Positions 40,132 to 51,660 of a stretch of 64,000 nt of DNA are shown here, piece by piece (positions within the stretch are counted from its first letter, which is position 1; every line of letters starts with the position of its first letter). The DNA is taken from contig NRSV01000056.1 of NCBI GenBank assembly GCA_002286855.1, forward strand, positions 124,001 through 188,000. The letters are read 5' to 3'. Source of the DNA: Bipolaris cookei (lineage: Eukaryota > Ascomycota > Dothideomycetes > Pleosporales > Pleosporaceae). The translations under genes and the position numbers were made by a program. The notes under the pieces were generated by a model. That model was given only the letters and a program-made list of their open reading frames with translations. It was not told the DNA's origin and ran no database searches.

Positions 40132-42375
40132 TCATGAAAAGCCGGGGAGCTGGAAGCCAAACCCAGGTACAGCCGGCGGAACTGCAACACCCTGGTCAGC
40201 TCTAGGCGACACATGGCGGGGGTCATTAGCGTTTCCTCGGTCGTGCTTGCGGAGCTTGTGTTGAGCGGTATTCTCAGGCCCGGGGCGTGAACCGCCAAAG
40301 TTGTTGGGTGCAGCATCGGCGCGCTCGTTCAAGTTCTCACGTCCGTTGGAGTTGCCACGTCCAGCATGGTCTCCACGGACACCATAGCCCCCACGCCCAC
40401 CGCGAGGGGCAGCAGTCGGCATACGTCGGCTGATGGCTGTGGTTTTGTTAGCGGCAATTTCAAGCGACAATAAGGCAGGCATACCCTTGGAAGAAACACC
40501 AGCCCCAATTTCGATATCCGGCTCCTCGATTACCATGCCGCCTTCGAGAGCACGACCACCAGTTCCGCCATACTCAGCGGTCAGTGCCCATTTACGATCA
40601 GCTTCGGTAAGCCGAGAAATGGGAATCACACTGATGCCCGTCTGGTAATCACTGCAATCACGAGGACCAAACCCGACACCCCATCGTGTCTACACTGATT
40701 AGTCATGTACAGGATTAGAAGAATATCATCCTTACCTGGCGCGCTTTGGACTGTGCAACAGGATCATTCAGACTATCCATGCCCTGCTTGGCAGCAAGAG
40801 CATCGGGGCGGGTCAACATCTTAACAAAGGCATGTCGCTTATCTTGGTTGACAATGCATGTTTGGACCCTACCAAAGCGAGAAAAGATGCTCCGAATCTC
40901 ACTTTCTGTTCCGCCAGCACCGCCTACAAACAATGTACGACTAAGCACTCTGATATTATCGCGTGGAAGGGTCTCATCCCAATCAATATACTTGGACTGG
41001 CCATATGCTGCTGCCCTAGGCGGGCTTGGCTGTCGTCGCGGTGGCGAGCGTTGCCGATATTCACTACGATCATTACGTCCTCCTTTTTGTTTGCCGCGGC
41101 TACGACCGCGCTCACCTCGCTCAAAGCGTTGCGAATTGCCTTCAGGGCCTGCATTTGGGTCGTAAACACCATATGTTGGGCTCTCCCGACGATTGGGGTT
41201 GGTAGGAGACCTATCCCCAGGCGATCGTCGACGTTGAAAGCCAGGCGATCGGCTACGGTCTCGCATTCTACTGTCTGTCTGATCATACCGATCTGTTTGG
41301 TTACTGTTGATTACAATTGACTGCCCTTGTGGGGGTGTTTGTGTAGCCACTGGAGGTTGTAAAGGCAACATGGGCAGTCCACCATTCTGAGCTGTGGCTA
41401 ACGCGTTCAACACCTGTATTGCCTGATCGGGTTGGATTGAACCAACACTCATAGCCTGTAGAATCTGTCCTGCGAGTTCATTCATTCCAGCGGGTGGGAC
41501 AGGCAAACCGGGCTGTCCTGTTGTTACAGCAGGCGGCGGAGGCACGAAACCAGGTGGAGGTGACAATATGTTCTGTTGAAAAGGAAACGCAGGTGCTGCA
41601 TGTGGAGCATTAGTAGGTATATTCTGCTGGCTAATGCCGGCGAGGGCAGCAAACAGAGCATTAGTGTCTTGTGATGATTGCGCCGGAGGTGGCGGGTCAA
41701 GTGGCTGTGGGTTAGCAGTCTGTCCGTTGAAGGCTGGGGCTGCGCCATTGCTCTTCAGTGGCTCTACAGGTAATGGAACACCTGAGTTACCGTGCGTTAG
41801 CTGGAGAAAAGGCAACGCATAGGCCTCGACCTACTATTGTGACCGCCATTCAGTTGCTGTTTGAAAAGGGCCAGCATGTCGTGTGGAAACGTCTGCCCAC
41901 GCTCCCAGATGTCTATAAGCTTGGAAATCTTCTCCTTTTGGGTCTCTGGTGCAGATTGGATGAGGTTCATCATCATGGCAGGTAGCACATCTCGCATCAT
42001 CTGCACTCCTGAAACATATGTTCCTGGTACAGCATTCTTGGACACGGTCTGGCCGGCCTGCTTAGCCCTTTCAACCCACTGGCGGGCGACTGCATCTACG
42101 ACGTATAGCACTCCTAGCTTATGTGTGACGGCGCTGTTTTGAAGCTGCTGAACGATCTTCTGGACGATGACGGGGTGGGACTACATGTGAGTTCAAGTCC
42201 TTAGTATGATGACCAAAGCGCGCAGAGGTTGTGGACAAGGTCCTTGCGACTGGCATACCTGAATGTTGTCAACGCACAGCTGCGTGATAGCTTTGATCTT
42301 GGTGGGTGTGACCCCAGGCGGCTTGAGCGCCTGGAGGGATTGCAATTGTGTGCCTAGTTCGTCCATGGCTGCCAT
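40132..42375 (-). CDS. NRD1: Seb1/Nrd1-like RNA-binding transcription termination factor (CID plus RRM)
   Basis: Five exons (42375-42259, 42180-41835, 41781-40736, 40689-40485, 40436-40132) give 672 residues. The N-terminal ~155 residues form a CTD-interaction domain (ITQLCVDNIQ, SHPVIVQKIVQQLQ, KLGVLYVVDAVARQW, KLIDIWERGQTFP). A long Pro/Gln-rich linker follows, then an Arg/Ser/Asp stretch (RDRSRSPGFQRRRSPGDRSP). The RRM has RTLFVGGAGG, FGRVQTCIVN and KRHAFVKM. After it comes the conserved WGVGFGPRDCSDY...GISVIPISRLTEAD segment characteristic of Nrd1/Seb1, and an RGG-rich tail. The protein binds Ser-phosphorylated RNA polymerase II CTD and nascent RNA to direct termination and 3' end choice. 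The orthologue is closer to fission yeast Seb1 in this lineage, by inference. Confidence 0.93.
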
Positions 42376-43426
42376 GACTATGTTCAATGTGCCAGATCAG
42401 AGATTTGAAGCGAAAGGAAAAGACGGCCCTTGGCAATGCACCACGGGGGCCAAGCGTGTGGTGAGAGAACCGAGATGGCAAATACGCAGCAGACTTTACT
42501 TGAAACCCACAAGACGCGAGCCAAAGCAAGAAGATCTAGGCAGCAGAGTACTGTACGAAGACTGTAGACGAAAGGAGCGCCGAGCTGTCTCCTAACGCGG
42601 ACGAGGCGAGCTGCTGGCCAAGTCAACCAAGGACGCGAGCGCGCAGTGGAAAATTGGCTGCGCAAGCGATGTCACCACGAAGCGCGATAGTCGCAGCAAG
42701 CCAGAGAGTCAATGGAAGCAGTGTGAATGGGCTGCGGGAGATGGTGGTGGTCTACGTCAAGGGCGCAGTTGCAGAGGTGAGCAGAACGTGACACGAGTCG
42801 GCAAGTTTGCCAGAGTCACGCTAGCGGAGCACGTGACCTGACCTCGGCCAAGCAAATGCACGTATTCACGAGCCCTGCAGCGAGAGATGCAAACAGGATG
42901 CAAGCAGGAGGCACGCCTGCCTCGGGCCTTGGACGTTTTGTACGAGTTGCCTTTTCGGTGTTGTAGTAAGCATTCCTCAACTCCGGCCCTTTGCCCGGCC
43001 CAAGTATTGGAGGGCTCTGCCGGCGCCATTTTCTTATTCCGGGCCTAACACTCGATACTTTCTACCTACATTTGTGCCAGTCCTTACGCGGGGCTCGCGG
43101 CCACAGTCGCCTATGCTGCTGTCCACTCCCAGGGCAAGAAACTCAAGTGGCTCTTATGTAACACAGGCTGCCTGCGCAAACCTGACAAAAGAATTGATGC
43201 GCTAACGTGTGTGTTCCTGACATGGAGTAATTGTTGAACACCGGAACAGAGGGACCTCCGAACGATGCCCGCGCGGGTGGGATTTGTTTGGCCATGGCGG
43301 CATGGGTGTGCAGCCATGACGAGACCGTGCTAAGCTCCACCAGTATTTTCTTGCATCGTTCCGACGCAACCTTTTTAACTCTCTCCCACCCATCTGACTT
43401 CTCATCATCCTTCACACTTCATCACA
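42376..43426. promoter_or_regulatory. Divergent promoter region between Seb1/Nrd1 and citrate synthase
   Basis: About 1 kb between two outward-facing starts. A pyrimidine-rich ACTCTCCCACCC...TCATCATCC tract directly precedes the citrate synthase ATG, as in many highly expressed fungal genes. No further gene recognised. Confidence 0.4.
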
Positions 43427-44612
43427 ATGGCATCTGCTCTGCGTTTGTCAAGCGCTTTCCGCGCCGCCACTCCCCTGCGGACCACAGCCTTCAATGGCCT
43501 CCGCTTCTACTCCAGCAAGACTACGGTAGGCCTACTACAGCCATCCTGAAACCAATGCATCCGCTTACCCATCCAATTGCAGTCGCTGAAGGAGACCTTC
43601 GCCAACAAGCTGCCTGGCGAGATCGAGAAGATCAAGAAGCTCCGCAAGTGCGTTTGTGCCAAAGCCGTATCCATCCACTGCCAGACTGACATCATAACCC
43701 AGGGAGCACGGTAACAAGGTCATCGGTGAGGTCACCCTTGATCAGGTCTACGGCGGTGCCCGCGGCATCAAGTCCCTCGTCTGGGAAGGTTCCGTCCTTG
43801 ACTCTGAGGAGGGTATCCGTTTCCGTGGCAAGACTGTACGTGGTGACATTTTCATCCCGGCGCACACAGATCCAGCGCTAACACGCAACAGATCCCCGAG
43901 TGCCAGGAACTCCTCCCCAAGGCCCCTGGTGGCCAGGAGCCTCTCCCAGAAGGTCTCTTCTGGCTTCTTCTGACCGGCGAGGTCCCTTCTGAGCAGCAGG
44001 TCCGCGACCTCTCTGCTGAGTGGGCCGCCCGCTCCGATGTCCCCAAGTTCGTTGAGGAGCTCATTGACCGCTGCCCAAGCGACCTCCACCCCATGGCCCA
44101 GTTCTCCCTCGCCGTCACTGCTCTCGAGCACGAGTCCAACTTCGCAAAGGCCTACGCCAAGGGCATGCACAAATCGCAATATTGGGAGCACACCTTCGAG
44201 GACTCCATGGACCTCATTGCCAAGCTTCCCACCATCGCCGCAAAGATCTACCGTAACATCTACAAGGACGGCAAGGTCGCTCCCATCCAAAAGGACAAGG
44301 ACTACTCATTCAACCTGGCCCACCAGCTCGGTTTCTCTGAGAACAAGGACTTTGTTGAGCTGATGCGCCTGTACCTCACCATCCACACTGACCACGAGGG
44401 TGGTAACGTTAGCGCCCACACTACCCACTTGGTCGGATCCGCTCTCAGCTCCCCCTACCTTTCTTTGGCTGCTGGTTTGAACGGTCTTGCTGGCCCTCTT
44501 CACGGACTGGCTAACCAGGAGGTTCTTGTCTGGCTCCAGAAGATGAAGAAGGCTATTGGCAACGACCTCAGCGACCAGGCCATCAAGGACTACCTCTGGT
44601 CTACCCTCAAGG

Positions 44613-44643
<31 letters not shown>

Positions 44644-44794
44644 TGTTCTCCGCAAGACTGACCCCCGCTACGTCTCCCAGCGCGAGTTCGCCCAGAAGCA
44701 CCTGCCCGACGACCCCATGTTCAAACTCGTCAGCCAGGTCTACAAGATCGCCCCCGGCGTCCTCACCGAGCATGGCAAGACCAAGAACCCATAC

Positions 44795-44826
<32 letters not shown>

Positions 44827-44998
44827 CCAGTACTACGGTCTTACTGAGCAGAACTATTACACCGTCCTCTTCGGTGTCTCCCGTGCGCTCGGAGTCCTTC
44901 CCCAGCTCATCATTGACCGTGCCGTCGGCGCCCCCATTGAGAGGCCTAAGTCCTTCAGCACTGAGGCCTACGCCAAGCTGGTTGGCGCTCAGTTGTAA
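43427..44998 (+). CDS. CIT1: Citrate synthase, mitochondrial
   Basis: Four exons (43427-43525, 43583-43647, 43703-43835, 43892-44998) give 467 residues. The N-terminus is an Arg/Ser/Ala-rich targeting peptide (ALRLSSAFRAATPLR). Catalytic regions are the first His loop LAGPLHGLANQEVL, the second His in GYGHAVLRKTDPRY and the Asp in NVDAHSGVLLQYYG. The sequence condenses acetyl-CoA with oxaloacetate in the TCA cycle. The body has extreme C-ending codon bias, in line with strong expression. Introns cluster in the 5' quarter. The next gene downstream on the same strand is the mitochondrial citrate/oxoglutarate carrier, a functionally matching neighbour. Confidence 0.97.
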
Positions 44999-45821
44999 GC
45001 ACGTTATTACGTCGTGTTTTAGCGTCTTGAAAATGTGGAGGAGTTTACTTGAGATTCAGAGATACCTAGTCCCTTGTAAATTATGAAATGTAAAGATATG
45101 AAAGGAAGCGCCATGGCGCCATGGCACCACACTCATTGTCAAGTGAGCGACCTGCTGTAATACTAGGCCTTGATGAAGATATATTTAATCCCCGTAGCTT
45201 CCTATTTCCTACGAGCATATTGACTGTAACGGGGGATAGGCCGCGGAGGTACTCCAAAGGCACCGAATGCACCAAACCCATCCAATGGGAGTAGAGCAAA
45301 AAGCAGCCTAAGAAGAAAACTAACCGGAACACCGGGGTACGCCCGCGGCCCTGGAGTTTCTCGCTGAGCGATGGGGAACCGATGCGGACTGTTGGGCTGA
45401 ATCAGCCACCTACGGAATCCGATAACCGATGGTGACATGTTGCGCCGTGTTCAGGTACAGCGGTGGCATCTTTGCAGCGAAGTGGAAAGGAGAATTCAAA
45501 TTCAAGGGATCAACCTGGCGCAGTGTGTGCTCGATGCCGCAAAAGTAAATCCACTCCTGTCTCGGAAAGGCGGGCGCGGAAAGGGTCAAAGACGGGTGGG
45601 ATCGCTCGTGCGCCAAGAACCCGATAGCTTCAGGAACAACCCCAGTTATAGCGCCGGTCGGCGGTCAACAAGCAACACAGACCACCTTGCAAGTTCATAT
45701 TGTCTTTTTTCATGCTGCACTTTCATCTCATTTTCTACACCCTTAATACTACTCATATTTGCGACGGAGCACCCTTTTGCCTTGGTCAGGCCCCATATCT
45801 TCGACAACAAACCCCCAGAGA
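44999..45821. other. Spacer between citrate synthase and the citrate carrier
   Basis: Holds the citrate synthase 3' region and the promoter of YHM2. Contains a perfect 16-base palindrome at 45110-45125. A plus-strand open frame overlapping the YHM2 start is in a different frame and is not called. Confidence 0.4.
45110..45125. repeat. Perfect 16-base palindrome
   Basis: GCCATGGCGCCATGGC reads the same on both strands, about 110 bases after the citrate synthase stop, probably inside its 3' untranslated region. Confidence 0.8.
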
Positions 45822-47059
45822 ATGAGTTCCAAGCCTGTAACCGGCACGCCTAGCGTTGCCAGCGCTGCGCCAAAACTCGAGAAGAAGCCGGTCAAGTTTA
45901 GCAATTTGTTGCGTGAGTTGTCCAGGGTACATTGTTGTCCGTAAATATATGCTGATTAAAGCCCACAGTCGGTGCTGGTCTTAACATGTTTGAGTGAGTA
46001 CACAGCCCACCTTGATGCCAGGCTTCGCGGAACCTATACTGACAGGACCTCAGAGTAACAACTCTGGGACAGGTATGCAGCCCCCGACTGTATCTCGAAA
46101 CAGGACCACGCTGACAATTGAGGATAGCCGTTGGAGGTCATCAAAACCACCATGGCTGCCAACAGGTCTGAAGGTTTCTCGGGTGCTATTGGCCGCATTT
46201 GGGCCCGTGGAGGTGTTCTTGGCTGTTAGTCTTCACACCACGATTGGCCTCGCTCACTGTCTGACAAACATGGTTTCTAGTCTACCAGGGTCTCATTCCG
46301 TGGGCCTGGATCGAAGCTTCCACCAAGGGAGCCGTCCTCCTGTTCGTTGCTTCGGAAGCCGAATACTACGCTAAGTCGTTTGGTGCGCCCGACTTTCTCG
46401 CCGGTATCTCTGGAGGAATGACGGGTGGTCTTGCACAGGCCTATGCCACTATGGGCTTCTGCACTTGCATGAAGACAGTCGAGATTACAAAACACAAGGT
46501 CGCCGCCACTGGCGCAAAGCCCCCGGGTACTTTAGAAACCTTCATGCAGATCTGGCGCACCGAGGGTATCCGCGGTATTAACCGTGGTGTCAATGCCGTC
46601 GCAGTGCGCCAGGTAACTAACTGGGGTTCCCGCTTCGGTCTGTCCCGTGTCGCCGAGACTGGTATTCGAAAGGTTACCAACAAGGAGCATGGCGAGAAGC
46701 TGAGCGTAATTGAGAAGATCACTGCCTCGGCTCTCGGTGGTGGTTTGAGCGCGTGGAACCAACCCATTGAGGTTATCCGTGTGGAGCTTCAGTCCAAGAC
46801 TGTTGACCCCAACCGGCCCAAGAACCTGAACGTTGCCTCGGCGTTCAAGTACATCTACTCGAACAATGGTATCAAGGGTCTTTACCGTGGTGTTACTCCC
46901 CGAATCGGACTTGGCGTTTGGCAGACGGTTTGCATGGTTGCTTTGGGTGATGTGTATGTTCTATCCCCTATCCTAATCGCGCATATTTACTAACAATATT
47001 GTAGCGCGAAGGAGGCTGTTGAGAAACTCACTGGCGACAAGGTTACCGCGAAGCATTAG
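45822..47059 (+). CDS. YHM2: Mitochondrial citrate/2-oxoglutarate carrier, YHM2 type
   Basis: Six exons join in phase (45822-45912, 45969-45993, 46054-46072, 46128-46224, 46281-46953, 47005-47059), giving 319 residues. Two exons are only 25 and 19 bases. Mitochondrial carrier signatures are visible as GQPLEVIKT and NQPIEVIRVE, with the GFYQGLIPWAWIEASTKGA and GIKGLYRGVTPRIGLG segments. The pattern and the NRGVNAVAVRQVTNWGSRFG stretch match Yhm2, an inner-membrane citrate/oxoglutarate antiporter also linked to mitochondrial DNA maintenance in yeast. It exports citrate for cytosolic NADPH and acetyl-CoA supply. Its location just downstream of citrate synthase is suggestive. Micro-exon boundaries are supported because only they rebuild the first carrier motif. 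Confidence 0.93.
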
Positions 47060-47504
47060 ACGGCGTTTGGGCAATTGATCTGGCGGGTGGTAGGGTTAGT
47101 CTAGAATTTATGCAAATGTCCCGAGGGTGACCTCAGACACTTGAACTTTTGATATCACACGGCAGGGCACTATTAGCAGTCTACATTGCTATGAAATCAT
47201 TAGGACAATAAGATTATGATGCCTGAGAGGGCAAGCATTTTGTGTTCCTAGAGTGTCGCTTTTTTTCGCATCCATACATGGAGTGTTTCTAGTTATCAAT
47301 ACACCAGTTAGTTTGGTTGACCATTCTGTACTAAGCTTGTGGGGTAGTAAGTTTGATGCACCAATAACGCGCGGGGTCCAATCAGGAAACGACGCTCAGC
47401 GCTAGTTCACGTCACAGAAGCAAACGACCAAACTTGTTCAACTCACCTCCGGTGACACACTTTAGGCTGGGACTTTTAGCTCAAATAGGAATGCGGTATA
47501 TACC
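47060..47504. other. Spacer between YHM2 and the CRT10-like gene
   Basis: 445 bases, both flanking genes on the plus strand. Holds the YHM2 3' end and the promoter of the next gene. No gene recognised. Confidence 0.35.
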
Positions 47505-49745
47505 ATGAAAAAGCACGTCGCTTGTATACCAACAGGGGAGCATCGTGGAAGTAGTCGGGTGAGTTTAAGTGTCCCTCGTCATCTTGCTGTAGCCATCCGT
47601 CACCTACGAAGGGCACTAAATCCATGAGACCAACGAATCACAGCGGACTTTGAATGTATATTTTGATATACATTCTATCGCTCGCTACAGTAAAGACGAT
47701 GATCTGTTGATCGAAATCATCAATATGCTGACCTAAAATAGTTCCACCCTCACACACCGCCGCCATATTTGTGTATATGGCGTTGCGACTTGACCGCATT
47801 CTCACAGCGGCACAACCTGTACTTTCTTGCCTCCACAGATACTTTGCACATCTATCAACCAGGTTTTCCGGATCAAAGCTTGGTTAAGGAGCCCAACCTT
47901 ATCCTTCATCCACCCAAGACTGGTCATCGAGGGCAAGGTATTGATCCGTGGGAGCCTCATTCCGTCAACCGCATTCTTGTTGAATACCTTGGTAACGAAG
48001 AAGTTCTTCTTGTCGCCTGCGATGATGGCGATGTAATTGGTTATCGCACCGAAGCAATATACCGAGCTTTGCAACGACAAAGCGATCGAGATGAGTCTGC
48101 TACTGAGTATGACATTCACATCTTCCTCCATCGAAACGTTGGCGCTAGCGCATGGGGCTTAGCTGTGCATCGAGAGGCTCGAATCATTGCCATCAGCGCG
48201 AACACGTATCAAATCACCATCATTGCGTACGCGCTCACAGATCGCGCTGAAGAACCAGCAAACTCAGAGAGTTTAGATAACGATACCCATGAGTCCTCAA
48301 AGTCTACCTCGCGGTTTCCTTTCTGTAGACAGAACGAGACCATCTTTCATCTTTCCACCACAAATAACTTACCATCATTGTCGTTTTACGACAATTCTGG
48401 ACGTTGGCTTTTAAGTAGCTGTATAAATGGCAAGACAATACTATGGGATCTTCATACGAGGATGGAAGCAGCTAATTACCAAATGGGATGGTGTAGAAGT
48501 GCGGAGAACCTCTACTCTTCTCCTCGCTATGAATCCCGAGGATTTACGTGCGCTTGCCCGGCTGCTTCAAACGTCCTGCACGGAGCTTGGGGCACGATAG
48601 TACTGGATACGACATCAGCATACTACTTATCATCCGCGGAAGAAGAGGAGTTGGAAATCAAGGATGAGCCAAAAAGCTTTCGTGATGCAACTGCTCAGAA
48701 GAAGAGATTCACGGTTGAAGCTCTCAACCCATGCATCCCGTACATGGAGCCAAGTGAAAGCGAGGACGAACAGAGTGACCTAGACGATGAAGATATAGAT
48801 TTTATGGAAGGTCAGACACAAGGGGCCCAACCATTTGATTACGTTCAAGGAAGTCTGGCACCGGCTCAAGTAGTAAGTGGCGGTTGCCATAGGCTCCTCT
48901 AAACGGCAAATACCCGTATTGACTGGGCTTGTCCTTACGAATACAATAGATGCTGACACTTCATAGCAGGCTATCCAGAACATGATACAGGGACACCAAA
49001 ACCCACAGGATCTGCCAAACTTAATATTCAACATGATTGCTCCTGGCAGAGCACAACCGAGCCATGACACAGCCTTGAAACCTTACTGCGCAATAGATCA
49101 GCCTGGAAGTGCTAAGTATCTCGTACGCATTGTCCTCGTATTTAATAATGAAGACTTAAATCTAACATGTCACAGGCTGAAGAAGGAGACCTCGAGAACC
49201 CTTTTCTTATTCTTACGAAAGAAGAGGTCTTTCTAGTCCAGTGCGCCTTTGTAACAAACACGAAGAATATAAGCAATCACGTTGTATCGATGCAGCGCCC
49301 GTTGCATCCCGGCGAGTGGCTACCATCGCTCGCATCGCAAGACCGGCACTGCTTCTTCTCTCAGATCCCCGAACTTGGCGTCTTCATTGTCGGGTCACCT
49401 ATTGGTCGTGTAGCTATATTCTCACTCTACTGGACTAGGGACAAAGGCAGTGCACACCGACGATATGGCTTCAAACTTGAATACCTCCTGCCTTTTAAAC
49501 AAGAGAACGAGAATGAGATTGCGGGTGCGCCGATTGGACGGTTGATTGGTGTGGCAGTTTCTCCGGTTCAGGGCATGTCTGATATACCGGGAGATGCAGA
49601 TGGCATTGCCGAGCAGAAGCAAGGCGTGCATCAGCCGAGACGATGGCGCATCCTGATGTATTATATGGATCATACGGTGTTGAGCTTTGAGCTGTCTAAG
49701 CCGAGGGAGAGCGAGTCGCCTGATTTGGAGGAGTTAGTTGTGTAG
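47505..49745 (+). CDS. CRT10: CRT10-like WD/beta-propeller protein
   Basis: The proposed exons are 47505-47558, 47742-48872, 48967-49122 and 49176-49745, giving 636 residues. Exons 2-4 are well supported. Exon 1 and its 183-base intron fit in phase, but the N-terminus could begin elsewhere. The CRT10 family segments are visible: DLTAFSQRHNLYFLASTDTLHIY, split here as DLTAFSQRHNLYF then LASTD. Others are EEVLLVACDDGDVIGYRTE, GASAWGLAVH and NSGRWLLSSCINGKTILWD (a WD-like repeat). An acidic Glu/Asp-rich linker separates the last C-terminal propeller segment (FSQIPELGVFIVGSPIGRVA). In yeast, Crt10 influences transcription of ribonucleotide reductase genes and works with a cullin ligase. Biochemical function remains poorly defined. 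Confidence 0.75.
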
Positions 49746-50068
49746 GGCTATTTTCCCTTTTTTTTCTTCGCGTGGAGTATTAAGGTATCACTTGGGTAGG
49801 CCGGGAGTCTCGAATTCAGCGTGTCAACCAAGAGCTTTAGTTTTTTTTACATTAATGGTCTGTAGTTATCACATGTAGTGGTATCATCGACATGAGATGT
49901 CTAACAAGGACCAAGGATGTGCCGTATGGTGCACTCTAATATCCGGGATCCAAGTTTTCACACTTGCATGTGAGTCCTAATCAGCGTTAGAAATTTACAG
50001 TTCGGTTCCCCGTCAGTAGACGTTCACAGGCCTCTTCGGCACGATGAAGATTTGACCTTGCCCATACT
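49746..50068. other. Convergent 3' spacer
   Basis: 323 bases between the CRT10-like and DUF1275 stops; T runs near 49758 and 49842 could be part of 3' ends. No gene recognised. Confidence 0.35.
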
Positions 50069-50998
50069 CTACTCTTCAATCTTCTCCGACTTCCACAATG
50101 CCCAGGCAAGAACAGCCATGAGTTTCAGTCCCGCCGCAGTCCACAGGGAGCCCGCAAGGCCTATACTGCTATGCGCAAACAGCCCACCCATACATGCTCC
50201 AACGACCAAAGCAAGCGGCGCACCAAGTCTCCTATTACGCTCCACATTCGACATCTTGAACAACTCCGGGTCGGAAAACAAGTCGCAGTAGTTACTCGTC
50301 AGCACCACGCTAGTCAATCCATTATACTTGAGCGCACGCGACGTAACCGCCTGTCCACTTGACTGAAACGCCACCGAAGCAAGCGGAAGCAAGACCTGCC
50401 AGTGCAGACCTTCCTTTGTGTTCTTGCCAAACGTAGTAATAGTCGCCGCAAAGACAATAAACAGCATTTGGAAAGAGTATGAGACAATCAGGACCCAGCG
50501 CTTTGCAGGGGAAAAGTAGCGATGGAAGCGCGCAAAGCAAAAGGAACCAGCGCAGAATGCAGCGATTGATATGCCGGCTTTGATCCAGCGAATGCCCTCG
50601 GATGGAGCGACAATGCCTAGGCCTAGGTAGACGGTGTTTCCTATTCACTATATGAGCTTTTTTGCTTAATCACGTCTCAAGACAATGGAAGGAGTAGTAG
50701 GAGTAGTAGGAGTAGTAGGAGTAGTAGAAAGTGTAAAGTCATGTAACTCACCGGTCTGCATGCTCACAAACGAACCCCAAATAAAAACAGCCGAGCTATC
50801 CAGCAACCCCGTAATCATGTAACACAGGATCAAGACTACATCGGCCCAGTTTCTGTTGACGTTGGTCTGCATGTAGCGTCTCATGCGGTGCATAGTGTGT
50901 GTATCCGATTTTCCACCGTCGGCGCCATTTCGGCCGAGGAGAGGTGTTTCTTCGTCTGCAATGCCGCGCGTGACGTTGCTGGGTGCTGCGGTGCTCAT
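50069..50998 (-). CDS. DUF1275 (YoaK-like) integral membrane protein
   Basis: Two exons (50998-50752 and 50640-50069) give 272 residues. The N-terminus is polar with a dileucine-like EETPLLG motif common in vacuolar or endosomal membrane proteins. Six or so hydrophobic segments follow (WADVVLILCYMITGLLDS, GNTVYLGLGIVA, AGISIAAFCAGSFCFA, WVLIVSYSFQMLFIVFAA, APLALVVGACMGGLFAH, GLAGSLWTAAGLKLMAVLAWAL). The MITGLLDSSAVFIWGSFVSMQTGNTVYLGLG block is the DUF1275 hallmark, here split by the intron after MQTG. Transport function is assumed for the family but no substrate is established. The intron contains a GGAGTAGTA tandem repeat. Confidence 0.88.
50691..50727. repeat. GGAGTAGTA tandem repeat inside an intron
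   Basis: About four 9-base copies lie within the single intron of the DUF1275 gene. Likely polymorphic microsatellite. Confidence 0.75.
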
Positions 50999-51660
50999 GA
51001 TTTGAGCGCTTGCGCGTGGGGGTCCAAACAAAGAGAGATAGAGAGAAAGAGAATAGGGAGAAGAGAAAGAGGGCGGTTAGATCGGGGGGTTGTTCCTTTG
51101 AAAAACAAGGCGCAGAAAGGACGGTATTAGTAGGAAGGCTTTATGTTGGCTTGAAAGAGCAAGATTGCCAGGCTTATTTCTTGCTTGCTTGAACGCTATC
51201 GGGACAGACGGGAAGCCGGTTGGCGGTTATGTAGATCGTTCAGGAACCTAGACTCAAGCTTCGGTTAAGGTTGTTCAAGCTTCGCTGTGTGGAGTGGCCG
51301 GCAATTGCAGGATAGCGCAGGAAGAGGTGTGGCTGACTGGTGTAATCTGTGTAGCAACCTTCCTGTTACGAAGCGAGGGCGCGTTTTAGGTGTACAAGCA
51401 ATAGCGATTTGTGTGCGGGGAAATGCTTGGAAGGCGGGTCGAGAGACGTGGAAAAATCGTGGATTGGCGTGTGCGCATTGATGCATGGTGATGAGTGATG
51501 TTTAGTTCGAGGTATTCATGGCGTCATCGGAAGTACGGCACTGGGCGACGCGCGATGCCAGCCGCCGACATGAAAAGGACGTGTTTTCCGGTTGAAAGAG
51601 CAAAAACTCGGGTGCCATTCTCTTCAGTATTGACTATCAATTCGTTCTCTCGAAGCCACT
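50999..51660. promoter_or_regulatory. Divergent promoter between DUF1275 and oxalate decarboxylase genes
   Basis: 662 bases between two outward-facing starts. A purine-rich AGAGAGAAAGAGAA stretch lies near 51025-51075, on the coding-strand leader side of the DUF1275 gene. No gene recognised. Confidence 0.4.

Noticed and set aside
40107..42600. Several plus-strand open frames across the Seb1/Nrd1 gene
   Set aside because: They are antisense to exons that carry CID and RRM motifs, so they are shadows.
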